The notes below the pieces were generated by a model. That model made no database searches and was not told the DNA's origin. It saw only the letters and a list, made by a program, of their open reading frames with translations. The position numbers and the translations under genes were made by a program. From assembly GCF_963676325.1 (NCBI RefSeq), contig NZ_OY781099.1:3968001-4032000 (forward strand): DNA of 64,000 nt, read 5' to 3'. The DNA comes from an uncultured Bacteroides sp. (GTDB lineage Bacteria; Bacteroidota; Bacteroidia; Bacteroidales; Bacteroidaceae). Shown piece by piece: positions 42,683-52,100 of this stretch (the first letter of the stretch is position 1; every line of letters begins with the position of its first letter).

Positions 42683-43744
42683 ATGTTATTTATTTTATCA
42701 GATGAGCTATTAGCTACAGAATCGACTGTTAAAGAAAGAATTAATAGAGCTATAAAGCATATTGCAACAGCCGTATTTGAATCAAAGCACTTACTTTTCG
42801 GTAGCATTGATGTATTGAAACATTTTAAAAAAGTATTTAGGTTAGATGCTGACTTATATAATTTATTTAATGCTTTAGAAAACAATTATTATACAACACC
42901 AATAGATTTTATTACTAGAAGAATTGAAATTGTTATCAATGTTATAACTCTTAAAAGAGTTGAAGAGAACATTGAAATATTCCAAGCCTCTATAGATGAA
43001 TTTCAAGAGTCATCTACTTGCCAAAGAACCATTCTTTTAGGTGAAGACTTAAATGATTGTTTTTTTTACGAACACGTTTTAAAGTGGTTTGTAGAAAATC
43101 AAACATTCAATGTTAATTGTGTGTTTGAAAAAGATAATGGCGGAGGAGTTAATACTGCTAAATCTATTAAGAACCACTTATATAATAAAAAGATTCTTTT
43201 ATCAATTATAGATACAGATAGAAAATATCCGAATTCAAAGACTGGAGAGACTTATGATAAATGCGCCAAATACATTAATAAAGAAAAAGGGAAATTTAAA
43301 CTTTTAGTATTAAATGTTCAGGAAATAGAAAACTTAATGCCATTCAATTTCCTTGAAGGAAAGGCCTACTTTGGAGAACATGCATACAAGAAAGATAAAT
43401 TTGATTTACTGCGTCAAACAAATCCTAGTTTATTGAAATTTTTCGATATAAAAAAAGGAATAAAAAAAGGAATAACAGAAGAAGATCCTCAATATAAAGA
43501 ATTTGCAAGAAGATGTTGCGCATGTGATCCAAACATAACAGATTTTGACACGTATTATGACAGCATTAACAATGACGAATATGTATATCCACCATTTTCT
43601 CGTATTTTAAATATAATAGAGAATGATTTAAAAGAAAGAATAAACGATATCGACCTTTTAGATTTTCAAGAATCTGAATGGCATAGAATTGGAAAAAACT
43701 TAGTAAATTTCACCTGTGCAAGAAATAATGAAGCATTAAATTAA
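42683..43744 (+). CDS. TOPRIM/DUF4435-like protein, partner of the ATPase
   Basis: 353 aa from ATG 42683; a TTG at 42659 overlapping the ATPase is possible. The C-terminal half has the TOPRIM order: Glu motif ILLGEDLNDCFFYEHVL, then Asp motif LSIIDTDRKYP, then LNVQEIENLMP, the E-x-E-N turn seen in DUF4435/OLD nucleases. The N-terminal 110 residues are helical and of unknown type. In PARIS the TOPRIM partner is released by the ATPase and cuts tRNA. Whether this one does is unknown. Gene order and tight spacing support one system. Confidence 0.7.
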   Translation: MLFILSDELLATESTVKERINRAIKHIATAVFESKHLLFGSIDVLKHFKKVFRLDADLYNLFNALENNYYTTPIDFITRRIEIVINVITLKRVEENIEIFQASIDEFQESSTCQRTILLGEDLNDCFFYEHVLKWFVENQTFNVNCVFEKDNGGGVNTAKSIKNHLYNKKILLSIIDTDRKYPNSKTGETYDKCAKYINKEKGKFKLLVLNVQEIENLMPFNFLEGKAYFGEHAYKKDKFDLLRQTNPSLLKFFDIKKGIKKGITEEDPQYKEFARRCCACDPNITDFDTYYDSINNDEYVYPPFSRILNIIENDLKERINDIDLLDFQESEWHRIGKNLVNFTCARNNEALN

Positions 43745-43762
43745 TCATTAATTACATCAGAA

Positions 43763-44734
43763 ATGCGAAGTCTCTTTGAGGAATACAACAAGATATTTTT
43801 TGATGCCATCTCTTGCCCTAAATTCAATATTTATAGAGATGCAGACGAACAAAAGACAAAGAACTTCCGTAGAGAATCCAAACTTAGTCCAGGAACACCA
43901 GATAAACAGATTTTCGAGAATCTAGAGAATCTAATGCTATTGAATGAAAAGGGCATTGCAAAGAATGGCGCAGCTCTATTCTTCGGTAAGCACCCTGAGA
44001 TTATGTTTCCCAATGCAGTGGTAAGATATGTTCTTTTCAAGGGAGTGACTAAAGTATATATCATTGATGATAAAACTTTCGGAGGTCCAATGTATCAGCA
44101 ATATTTGCAAGCAATGGCATGGTTAGAAAGCTAACTTCAGGTAGCCTACAAAATAGAAGGTCCCAGACCGAGAGAAGAAATTTGGGAAATTCCTCTGACT
44201 GTATTCAAGGAAGCTATCATCAATGCTCTTTCTCACCGTGATTACTACGAACAAGGTGCAACCATTACAATAGAAATGTTTGACGACCGAGTAGAAGTTT
44301 CTAATCCAGAAGGACTTTTGTCGATTGTAGCCAAAGACTTTGGACACAAAAGCATGACACGCAATCCTCTAGTATTTGGGTTATTTACTCGCATGCACCT
44401 GGTAGAAAAGGTTGCATCCGGTATTCCTCGTATGCAGGAAGCAATGAAAGAAGCAAATTTACCAGAACCTGAGTTTCATACGGATGGGATGTTTACGGCT
44501 ATATTCAAAAGAAGCATCAGTATCAAAAATGATACAGTAAATGATACAGTAAATGAAAAGGAAAAAGATGTTCTTAATCTACTGAAAAAACAGGCCGGAT
44601 TAAATGCAACGGAGATAGCACAGCAGCTAGGAAAGAGCATCCCGACCGTGAAGCGATACCTTAGCTCACTATCAAAATTAAAACTTGTAGAATTCCGAGG
44701 TGCACCTAAAACAGGCGGTTACTATCCTAAATAA
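43763..44734 (+). pseudogene. RecG-like ATP-binding/wHTH gene, broken by in-frame stop
   Basis: Two frames, 43763-44134 and 44276-44734, are one reading frame interrupted by TAA 44132-44134. Reading on gives LQVAYKIEGPRPREEIWEIP ... AIINALSHRDYYEQGA, the RecG-like C-terminal ATPase fragment (HRDYY, DDRVEVSNPEG). A winged helix (LNATEIAQQLGKSIPTVKRYL) follows. The N-terminal AlbA_2 (schlafen-like) domain of about 130 residues is also missing. Both the truncation and the stop make it non-functional in this form. It starts 19 bp after the TOPRIM gene, so it may be residue of an older accessory locus. Confidence 0.75.
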
Positions 44735-45018
44735 GAACAAATGAGACCCTGTAGACTGTTGTATTTCACATGAAAGTCCTAAAATCTTACCCAAGTACAC
44801 ATCTAAATTACCTATATTACGCATATTTACCATATTTAAGTAACCATGCAAGTATAAGGTAATTATTTTAATTATCAATAGATTACATAAAAACAATCAT
44901 TAAAGAATGCATTATCATAAACAAGCTCTCTTTATCATTATTAATCAACTGATCTCATTCTTACAATAGAGTAAAGCTTTATCGTAAAAGAATGGTATCC
45001 TGAATCTCTTTCTGTTGG

Positions 45019-45213
45019 ATGGATACTTTAGACGAATATAAAGGAATGTGGCAGTTAAGCGAAAATAGAAAGGAGACTGCCTTATCTAAAAGTATTCCGG
45101 CCTTTACATCTAACAAAAAAGCTCTACATTTCACAGCAAATCGAAGCAGAATCAATGAATTCCAAACAAAGAAAATACGATTCCTGATAACGCCACTTGG
45201 CAGAGCTGCTTAA
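45019..45213 (+). CDS. Doubtful short ORF in an intergenic stretch
   Basis: 64 aa (start MDTLDEYKGMWQLSENRK). The first helix resembles the N-terminus of small anti-sigma or membrane proteins in Bacteroidetes, but there is no membrane helix and no family match that I know. It may be a fragment. The remaining stretch 44735-45018 is AT-rich and shows nothing. Confidence 0.2.
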   Translation: MDTLDEYKGMWQLSENRKETALSKSIPAFTSNKKALHFTANRSRINEFQTKKIRFLITPLGRAA

Positions 45214-45299
45214 AGTAAATAAATATTCCAATGCTTAGTTAGATAATTAGCAAATAATACCTACTTTTGTTGAAGTAATAAACATATAAAAGCACAAGC

Positions 45300-46139
45300 A
45301 TGAAGTTCATCAAAACGACAATAGTTTTATTATTTTTTGTTACAAATGTTTTCGCACAAAATAATTTCAAAATAGGGCTTGATTATTTAAATAAGGGGAA
45401 TTATGCATTGGCCGATTCATTCTTAACATTGCATCTCAAAAAATATCCAGGAGACAATAATGCTTTATTCAACAAAGGGACCGCAGAACTCAATCTTCAA
45501 GACACATGTTCATTTTGCAATACGATGTATAAAATGAATAAAATATTTGAATTTGACAGACAAGCTTTAGACTTGTACTATTCTCATTGCGGCTATACTG
45601 ATACAATATACTATGATAATAAGTTTGTTTTATCAGATAAAACAAACTTTAGATACTATGAAGTTATAGGACATCATAAATACTTTGATTTTATTACCGG
45701 CAAAATACATGACAATAAAGGTAAAACGAATATTACCTCATTTAACTTATCAAATATAGAAACTAAAACAACAGACATCATTGCAATATATCGCATCATG
45801 AACAATGACAGCATTAAAACATATTCAGTTACAGACACCCCTCCAAAATATCCTAAAGGACCTGATGCTTTACATGAAAATATCAGAAATAGTCGATTTT
45901 ATACATTAGCTAAAAAGAATTTAAACTTGCCGGAGGTTACAGTTGATGTTGAATTCATTGTTGACAAAAACGGTAAAACAAATGCTTTCAAGATAATTTC
46001 GACTAGGCCGCAAATAGAGATTAAAGAAGACTTAAATAAATATATTAGTTTAATATTTAAAACTTTACCTGATTATATTCCTGGAAAATTCAATGGGAAG
46101 AACGTAGACTTTGAGATGTTTGAAAGTATAAGATTTTAA
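45300..46139 (+). CDS. Secreted protein with TonB C-terminal-like domain
   Basis: 279 aa with a signal peptide ending VFAQ. A TPR-like helix pair (DYLNKGNYALADSFLTLHL, ALFNKGTAELNLQD) lies near the N-terminus. The last 75 residues have the TonB_C pattern (VTVDVEFIVDKNGKTNAFKI ... LPDYIPGKFNGKNV). It lacks a membrane anchor, so it is not a classical TonB. A full TACTTTTG -7 at 45262-45269 precedes it by about 30 bp. Role unknown; it is probably periplasmic. Confidence 0.65.
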   Translation: MKFIKTTIVLLFFVTNVFAQNNFKIGLDYLNKGNYALADSFLTLHLKKYPGDNNALFNKGTAELNLQDTCSFCNTMYKMNKIFEFDRQALDLYYSHCGYTDTIYYDNKFVLSDKTNFRYYEVIGHHKYFDFITGKIHDNKGKTNITSFNLSNIETKTTDIIAIYRIMNNDSIKTYSVTDTPPKYPKGPDALHENIRNSRFYTLAKKNLNLPEVTVDVEFIVDKNGKTNAFKIISTRPQIEIKEDLNKYISLIFKTLPDYIPGKFNGKNVDFEMFESIRF

Positions 46140-46216
46140 GAACTACGATTCTAATATTTCATTTATAATATAAAAAGAGAATCACTTTTCAAGCCTTGTT
46201 AACTTAGCGTTAAGAC

Positions 46217-46312
46217 TGTTCTTATTCTGTCGACAAAACAAAATTACCAAATTATTGTTTTGTCGACAGAATAAGAACAAGCTATTTTTGTGTCATTGAC
46301 AGAATAAAAACA
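46217..46312 (+). promoter_or_regulatory. fumC-nor promoter inside a 25-bp perfect inverted repeat
   Basis: Arms 46217-46241 and 46255-46279 are perfect reverse complements over 25 bp with a 13-nt loop. Each contains GTCGAC and AGAATAAGAAC (or its complement). A third, direct copy of 15 bp (GACAGAATAAAAACA, 14 of 15 matching) is at 46298-46312. A promoter, TTTG 46259-46262, 20 bp, TATTTTTG 46283-46290, overlaps the right arm and precedes the direct copy. The arms look like an operator. The leader to fumC is about 320 nt, and another start nearer the gene is not excluded. Confidence 0.6.
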
Positions 46313-46617
46313 GGAAATACAGGATTTACGTATTTCTTACCCCTGGCTAGTTATATCAGATGAAGGAGAAAATACAAAACAGACAAAGTTACAGAGCAGA
46401 AGAAAATGTACGGCTCCCTCAAAATCAGACAGTTTAATTTTATTCAATAATATGATTTGCCTCAAAAGGGACAGAAAATTTTATTATGAAAACAAATACA
46501 TAACACTTCCAATTTTCGCCGAGGCAAAGTTGCCGATTACAACAGGAAGGCAAAAAAGAATATTCTAAAGAACAATCCAAAGAGATTGTTTGTTAAAGTA
46601 CATATATTCAGAAAAGT

Positions 46618-48039
46618 ATGGCAGACCTAACTTATTCGGACATAATCTATAGAACTGAGAAAGATACTATGGGCGAAGTACAAGTACCAGCCAACAAGTA
46701 TTGGGGAGCACAAACTCAACGCTCTTTAGTCAATTTTCCCATTGGTCCGCCAGCATCAATGCCTATTGAAATTATTCATGCATTTGGTTATTTAAAAAAA
46801 GCCGCAGCTATTACAAACAATAAGTTAGGAATTTTATCTGCTGATAAAATGAAAATCATTTCGCAGGTTTGTGACGAAATAATAGCAGGTAAGCTCGACG
46901 ACCAGTTTCCGTTGGTTATCTGGCAAACAGGATCGGGTACACATACAAATATGAATTGTAATGAAGTGATAGCAAATAGAGCCCATGTATTACTCGGTAA
47001 TAAGTTAGGTGAAGGCCACTATTTAATCCATCCAAACGACGACGTGAACAAATCTCAATCGTCTAATGATACTTTCCCTACAGCTATGCATATTGCCGCT
47101 TACTGCAAAATTGTAGAATATACTATTCCTAAAATAGAGATGCTGATAAATACCTTATCAGAAAAATCTCTGGCAATGAAAGAAATTGTAAAAATTGGTC
47201 GTACTCACTTAATGGATGCAACCCCTCTTTCACTTGGACAGGAATTTTCAGGATATGTATCACAACTGAAGCATGGAATAAAAGCATTGAAAAACACATT
47301 ACCTCATCTTTCTGAGCTGGCAATGGGAGGAAGTGCCGTTGGAACAGGATTAAACACACCCGATGGTTATGCACAAGAGGTTGCAGAAACCATTGCGCAA
47401 TTAACAAAACAGCCTTTTATTTCAGCTGAAAATAAGTTTGAATCACTGGCTGCAAATGACGCCATTGTAGAAACCCATGGTGCTATCAAACAATTGGCAG
47501 TTAGTCTAATGAAAATATCAAATGACATAAGATTGTTGGCTTCGGGGCCTCGATCGGGTATTGGAGAGATCATAATTCCGTCGAACGAACCAGGTTCATC
47601 CATCATGCCCGGCAAAGTAAATCCTACTCAGACAGAGGCCATGACAATGGTCTGTGCACAAATAATGGGTAATGATACGACTATTTCCATTGCAGGTTCA
47701 AGTGGTCATTTCGAGCTTAATACTTTTAAACCGGTAATGATAAATGCTCTTTTACATTCGGCCACGCTTATTGCAGATGCCTGCAAATCATTTAACGACC
47801 GTTGTGTTATTGGAATTGAGCCAAACATGGAACGAATTAAAATGAACCTTAATAATTCATTGATGTTAATAACCTCATTAAACACACATATTGGTTATGA
47901 AAACGCAGCAAAAATTGCTAAAAAAGCTTATGCCGAGAATTTGACTTTAAAAGAGGCCGCTTTAGCATTAGGCCTGTTAACAGAACAACAATTTAATGAG
48001 TGGGTTGTCCCTGAAGAAATGATAGGTCCAATGAAATAG
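46618..48039 (+). CDS. fumC: Class II fumarate hydratase
   Basis: 473 aa. The signature GSSIMPGKVNPTQTEAM is the FumC form (aspartases have PAKVNP). Other motifs are HTNMNCNEVIANRA and SQSSNDTFPTAMH. FumC needs no iron-sulfur cluster, unlike class I fumarase, so it resists oxidants and nitric oxide. It is first in a unit with a nitric oxide reductase 42 bp downstream. That pairing suggests a stress isoenzyme. Confidence 0.92.
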   Translation: MADLTYSDIIYRTEKDTMGEVQVPANKYWGAQTQRSLVNFPIGPPASMPIEIIHAFGYLKKAAAITNNKLGILSADKMKIISQVCDEIIAGKLDDQFPLVIWQTGSGTHTNMNCNEVIANRAHVLLGNKLGEGHYLIHPNDDVNKSQSSNDTFPTAMHIAAYCKIVEYTIPKIEMLINTLSEKSLAMKEIVKIGRTHLMDATPLSLGQEFSGYVSQLKHGIKALKNTLPHLSELAMGGSAVGTGLNTPDGYAQEVAETIAQLTKQPFISAENKFESLAANDAIVETHGAIKQLAVSLMKISNDIRLLASGPRSGIGEIIIPSNEPGSSIMPGKVNPTQTEAMTMVCAQIMGNDTTISIAGSSGHFELNTFKPVMINALLHSATLIADACKSFNDRCVIGIEPNMERIKMNLNNSLMLITSLNTHIGYENAAKIAKKAYAENLTLKEAALALGLLTEQQFNEWVVPEEMIGPMK

Positions 48040-48081
48040 GAACGATTTAAGAATAGACTAATTAACCAATTACTTTTTACT

Positions 48082-50382
48082 ATGAAAAACTCAAATGAGA
48101 ATTTGGAAAAACCAAGTTTATCTTATTGGTGGAGAAAAGGATTAGTTATTATTCTCATCTTTGAATTCTCTGTGCTTATATGGGTAACAACTGGCAGTTA
48201 TTACAGAGATTCACAACCCCCTATACCAGAAAAAGTCGTTGATAATTCCGGTCTGGTTGTATTTACAAAAGCCGATATACAAGCCGGCCAACAAGTCTTT
48301 CTGAAAAAAGCATTAATGAGTAATGGAAGTATTTGGGGACACGGTGCTTATTTAGGTCCCGATTTCTCTGCCCAATATTTACATAATCTTGCTCTTGAGG
48401 CCAGAAATTATGTTGCTAAAATGAATATCAATACTACTCTTTCTGACTTAAAGCCCGAACTAAAAGAATCTCTTATAGGTCTAACTAATGATTTATTATC
48501 CAAGAATAGATATGACGTAAAAAGTCGCAATTTATTGTTTACTGAGCCTGAAGTAAAATCTTTTAATGACCAGATCTTATATTGGAAAGAGTATTTTCAG
48601 AACCCTTCTGCAAATCGAGGATTGTCAGGCACACTAATAATTCATAAGGAAGAAATAACACAACTGACATCATTTTTTGCTTGGGCTGCCTGGGCATCAG
48701 CTGCACATGTGCCGGGTAAGAACAATTCATATACAAATAATTTTCCATACGAACCACTTATCGGGAACGGGCCTTCAAGCGCAGCCATTTTATGGAGCGC
48801 ATTAAGCCTTATCAACTTATTGGCTGGTATTGCTCTTATATTATTTTTCTTTGGACGTTTTAATTTTCTTGGATGGCATGAAAGAAAAGATCAGCGCCCT
48901 CCGCAAATGATGCCAGGCAAACCAACAATTATAGAACGTGCATCCATTAAGTTTTTTATTTTAGCTATTTTACTCTTTTTATTTCAAACAGTGGCCGGTG
49001 GTGCAATGGCTCATTACTTTGTTGAGCCTGGAGGATTCTTCGGATTTAACTTGTCATCAATATTTTCATCTAACATCCTTCGTTCGTGGCATTTACAGGC
49101 CGCTATTCTTTGGATTGCCACAGCTTATGTTGGAGGAGGCCTGTTTCTATCTTCCTTTTTATCAAAGCGTGAGCCAAAAGGGCAGGTGGCACTGATAAAT
49201 TTCTTGTTTATTGCACTTGTTGTTCTAATAGCCGGAAGTTTGCTCGGAGAATATTTAGGTGTTAAGGACTTGCTTCAGAATTTATGGTTCTGGTTAGGAA
49301 ACCAGGGATGGGAATATTTGGAAATAGGTCGAGGCTGGCAGTGTTTGATGGCGATAGGTCTTGTATTATGGGCATTCCTGCTTTTTAGGTCAGTAAAGCC
49401 TACAAAGAAAGAACCTGAAGACAGGGAAATGAAAACGCTCTTCTTGTTAGCCGCTTTTGCCATCCCCCTGTTTTATATTCCGGCATTTTTCTTTGGTTCA
49501 ACTACTAATTTTTCATCTGTAGATACATGGCGATTCTGGATAATACATCTTTGGGTAGAAGGCTTTTTTGAAGTATTTGCAACCGTTATGGTGGCTATTA
49601 TGTTTTATAAATTAGGGCTTGTAGAAAGGCAAACTGCTATACGTATTATTTATCTTGACGCTGTTTTGTTTTTGGGAGCTGGTATATTAGGGACAGGACA
49701 TCATTGGTACTGGAACGGTCAGACGGTTGCTTCTATGGCCATTTCTGCATCCTTCTCTGCATTAGAGGTTGTTCCATTGATTTTACTAACTCTTGAAGCA
49801 TCTGGTTTTGCCCGACTTATGCATACAAAAAAAGATGAAAATGGAAATAAAATAGATTTTCCTCATAAATGGACGTTTTACTATTTAATCGCTGTAGGTA
49901 TCTGGAATTTTGTTGGAGCAGGGATTTTGGGCTTTTTAATTAATCTACCTGTAATAAGCTATTATGAAACAGGCACAAACCTTACTCCAAATCATGGGCA
50001 TGCAGCCTTAATGGGAGTTTTTGGTATGCTTGGAATAGCTTTTCTCGTATTTGCAATCCGGCAAGTCTCCTCTTTTGAGCATTGGAAAAGGATAGAAAAA
50101 TATGTAAAAATTTCATTTTGGGGACTGAATATCGGGCTTGCCGGAATGGTTATTTTACAGCTTTTCCCCAGTGGTGTATTACAATTACTGGACGTTATAA
50201 ACAATGGGTACTGGCATGCACGAAGTCTTGAGTTCTCGGGCCAGCAGCATATCGTTAACCTGGCATGGTTAAGATTGCCTGCCGATATAATATTTATTAT
50301 TGCAGGGGTTTTACCACTATTGATTGCCGTTATACTTACTTATTTCAATATGCGAAAATCAAATAAGACATCGCTAAATTAA
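48082..50382 (+). CDS. norZ: Quinol-dependent nitric oxide reductase (qNOR)
   Basis: 766 aa, haem-copper oxidase fold with about 14 membrane helices. The N-terminal extension with a periplasmic domain (ADIQAGQQVFLKKALMSNG) is the qNOR feature that replaces cytochrome c subunit NorC. Metal ligands include GTGHHWYWNG (His pair) and further His in SWHLQAA and NHGHAAL. It reduces 2 NO to N2O with quinol electrons in the inner membrane. Its role is likely NO detoxification. Confidence 0.93.
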   Translation: MKNSNENLEKPSLSYWWRKGLVIILIFEFSVLIWVTTGSYYRDSQPPIPEKVVDNSGLVVFTKADIQAGQQVFLKKALMSNGSIWGHGAYLGPDFSAQYLHNLALEARNYVAKMNINTTLSDLKPELKESLIGLTNDLLSKNRYDVKSRNLLFTEPEVKSFNDQILYWKEYFQNPSANRGLSGTLIIHKEEITQLTSFFAWAAWASAAHVPGKNNSYTNNFPYEPLIGNGPSSAAILWSALSLINLLAGIALILFFFGRFNFLGWHERKDQRPPQMMPGKPTIIERASIKFFILAILLFLFQTVAGGAMAHYFVEPGGFFGFNLSSIFSSNILRSWHLQAAILWIATAYVGGGLFLSSFLSKREPKGQVALINFLFIALVVLIAGSLLGEYLGVKDLLQNLWFWLGNQGWEYLEIGRGWQCLMAIGLVLWAFLLFRSVKPTKKEPEDREMKTLFLLAAFAIPLFYIPAFFFGSTTNFSSVDTWRFWIIHLWVEGFFEVFATVMVAIMFYKLGLVERQTAIRIIYLDAVLFLGAGILGTGHHWYWNGQTVASMAISASFSALEVVPLILLTLEASGFARLMHTKKDENGNKIDFPHKWTFYYLIAVGIWNFVGAGILGFLINLPVISYYETGTNLTPNHGHAALMGVFGMLGIAFLVFAIRQVSSFEHWKRIEKYVKISFWGLNIGLAGMVILQLFPSGVLQLLDVINNGYWHARSLEFSGQQHIVNLAWLRLPADIIFIIAGVLPLLIAVILTYFNMRKSNKTSLN

Positions 50383-50446
50383 ATGAATTCTGATAATTTC
50401 ATTGACATGATTAATGGGAATGAAATTAAAAATACTTATTTTAATT

Positions 50447-50791
50447 ATGAAAATAAAAAGAGTATACCTAAAACCGAATAAAGAAGACGGTATACGTATT
50501 CTTGTAGACAGACTTTGGCCGCGAGGCTTGACTAAAGAAAAAGCAAGTATTGATTTATGGCTGAAAAATATTGCTCCTACCACTGAGCTAAGAAAATGGT
50601 TTGACCATGATCCTACCAAGTGGAATGAGTTTAGAAAAAAGTATTACCTGGAACTTGAAAATAACAAAGAGCAAGGTTTACTTTTAAAAGAACAAATAGA
50701 AAAGGGACCCATCACATTAGTTTATGGTGCAAAGGATGAAGAACATAATGAGGCACTTGTAATCAAAGATTTTTTTAGCAAGTTTTTATAA
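50447..50791 (+). CDS. DUF488 family protein
   Basis: 114 aa from ATG 50447. The family core is complete: IRILVDRLWPRGLTKEKA, DLWLKNIAPTTELRKWF and DPTKWNEFRKKYYLEL. Small stand-alone DUF488 proteins are widespread and of unknown function. It lies 64 bp after norZ, and the next gene follows by 15 bp, so it is probably part of the fumC-nor unit. Confidence 0.85.
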   Translation: MKIKRVYLKPNKEDGIRILVDRLWPRGLTKEKASIDLWLKNIAPTTELRKWFDHDPTKWNEFRKKYYLELENNKEQGLLLKEQIEKGPITLVYGAKDEEHNEALVIKDFFSKFL

Positions 50792-50806
50792 ATAGAGGTA
50801 AAAAAG

Positions 50807-51274
50807 ATGATTAAGTATCTGTACCTTCTTTCAAGGGCAGGAATCATCAGCGAGACGATTGAGGAGTTGAGAGAGGACCGAAAGCTAAAACAAATTTATG
50901 ATGAAAAGTTTAATCGAATTTACAAGCTTGGATTCATAAATATTATTGATAGACCAACACATGACGTGAGCTTGTTAAAGAAAGGTGAAGAGATGCCTGG
51001 GGTTAATAAAATAGATTCAATTATTCGAATTCATAAACCAAGGATTGTATGTTTCATCGGTAAGGTTACTTATCAAAAATTTACAGGAACAAAAGATATT
51101 ACATTTGGATGGCAGCCTGATCTTTATAATTCAAAGATTTACGTTATGCATTTCCCCATAAGGGGGGAAGCTTCAGTCAGAGTCAATGAATTGAAAGAAG
51201 TAGCCGCCTATGCTTTTCCTTCTCGCCCAGTATCATCTCACACAGAAGAAAAAAAACAAAATATAAAAGAATAA
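50807..51274 (+). CDS. Mug-like uracil-DNA glycosylase, N-terminal motif absent
   Basis: 155 aa. It has the mismatch-specific glycosylase middle and end: LGFINIIDRPTHDVS, KPRIVCFIGKVTYQKFTG, and HFPIRGEASVRV, the second site motif (NPSGxSR in Mug). The first motif, G-I-N-P-G with the catalytic Asn, normally about 30 residues earlier, is missing. The start MIKYLYLLSRAG aligns with the helix that follows that motif. A ribosome site (GAGG) precedes the ATG. It is either a truncated relic or a variant lacking the catalytic Asn. Its place after an NO reductase is suggestive, since NO deaminates cytosine. Confidence 0.65.
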   Translation: MIKYLYLLSRAGIISETIEELREDRKLKQIYDEKFNRIYKLGFINIIDRPTHDVSLLKKGEEMPGVNKIDSIIRIHKPRIVCFIGKVTYQKFTGTKDITFGWQPDLYNSKIYVMHFPIRGEASVRVNELKEVAAYAFPSRPVSSHTEEKKQNIKE

Positions 51275-51309
51275 CTGTCTGAGTTCAACAAATACTCAAA
51301 TTTATTTTG

Positions 51310-51616
51310 TATTTTTGTTCCCTGAGCAATCAAGTTTGTATTGTATCCTTTTAACAATGCCTTGCTCCACAATTATCTGTTGAGTATTCCCATCGTCAAA
51401 TCGACATCAAAATCAATCTACTTGTTTAGAGTTTTAACAAGTTACATAAGTGTAAAATGCACTTATCATGACACACTTTTATTAATTAGCAAAATCACTA
51501 TTTATTAAAATATTGTTGCTCCTTATTTAATGTGTCATAGATCTGGATATTCACATTTTCAGGAAAACAAAAAAACTAAAAACAGATCAGTATCAGAACA
51601 ATAAAAGCAATAATTA
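51310..51616 (+). promoter_or_regulatory. Promoter and long leader of the cold-shock gene
   Basis: TATTTTTG (51310-51317) is a -7 candidate with a weak -33. The leader to ATG 51617 would be about 290 nt. A 7-bp stem lies at 51446-51452/51460-51466, and an 8-bp pair ATGACACA/TGTGTCAT at 51468-51475/51531-51538. Long structured leaders are usual for cspA-type genes. No protein gene is seen in this leader. Confidence 0.45.
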
Positions 51617-52081
51617 ATGGCAAAACCAAATTCATTTAACAAAAAAGATTTAGAAAAGAAGAAAGAGCAGAAAAGACAAGAAAAGCTAAAACGGAAAGAA
51701 GAACGCAAAGCAAATGGGGGTAGCGGATCATTCGAAGATATGATAGCTTACGTGGATGAGAATGGGGTTATTACCAGTACTCCACCAGACCCTGAAAACA
51801 AACAAGAAATTAACATTGAGGATATTGCAGTCTCTACTCCAAAGCAAGAGGATATAGTAGAAGAAACTGTACTATCAGGCCAAGTGGAGCATTTCAATCA
51901 GGAAAAAGGATTTGGCTTCATTAAACGAACAGGCAGTATAGAAAAGTATTTTTTCCATATTAGCAATGCTCCGGCATCTATAGCAAAAGGAAATATGGTT
52001 ACATTTGAGTTGGAACGTGATCTGAAAGGTACTAGTGCCGTTAAGATTAGTCTTGCAAACAAGAATAACCAAGAACAATAA
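51617..52081 (+). CDS. Cold-shock domain protein with Lys-rich N-terminus
   Basis: 154 aa. The N-terminal 40 residues are Lys/Glu-rich (KKDLEKKKEQKRQEKLKRK). A spacer and then a cold-shock domain (about 90-150) follow, with RNP1 KGFGFIKRTG and RNP2 KYFFHISNAP. It binds single-stranded RNA or DNA. It is directly followed by an RRM protein 19 bp later, so two RNA-binding proteins share a transcript. Confidence 0.92.
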   Translation: MAKPNSFNKKDLEKKKEQKRQEKLKRKEERKANGGSGSFEDMIAYVDENGVITSTPPDPENKQEINIEDIAVSTPKQEDIVEETVLSGQVEHFNQEKGFGFIKRTGSIEKYFFHISNAPASIAKGNMVTFELERDLKGTSAVKISLANKNNQEQ

Positions 52082-52100
52082 CTAGTAATAAAAAGAACAA

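Noticed and set aside
46360..46437. 25-codon leader ORF before fumC
   Set aside because: No sequence pattern, ribosome site or repeat codons that suggest a leader peptide.
46618..48039. Aspartate ammonia-lyase
   Set aside because: The signature is PGKVNPTQ, as in FumC, not PAKVNP.
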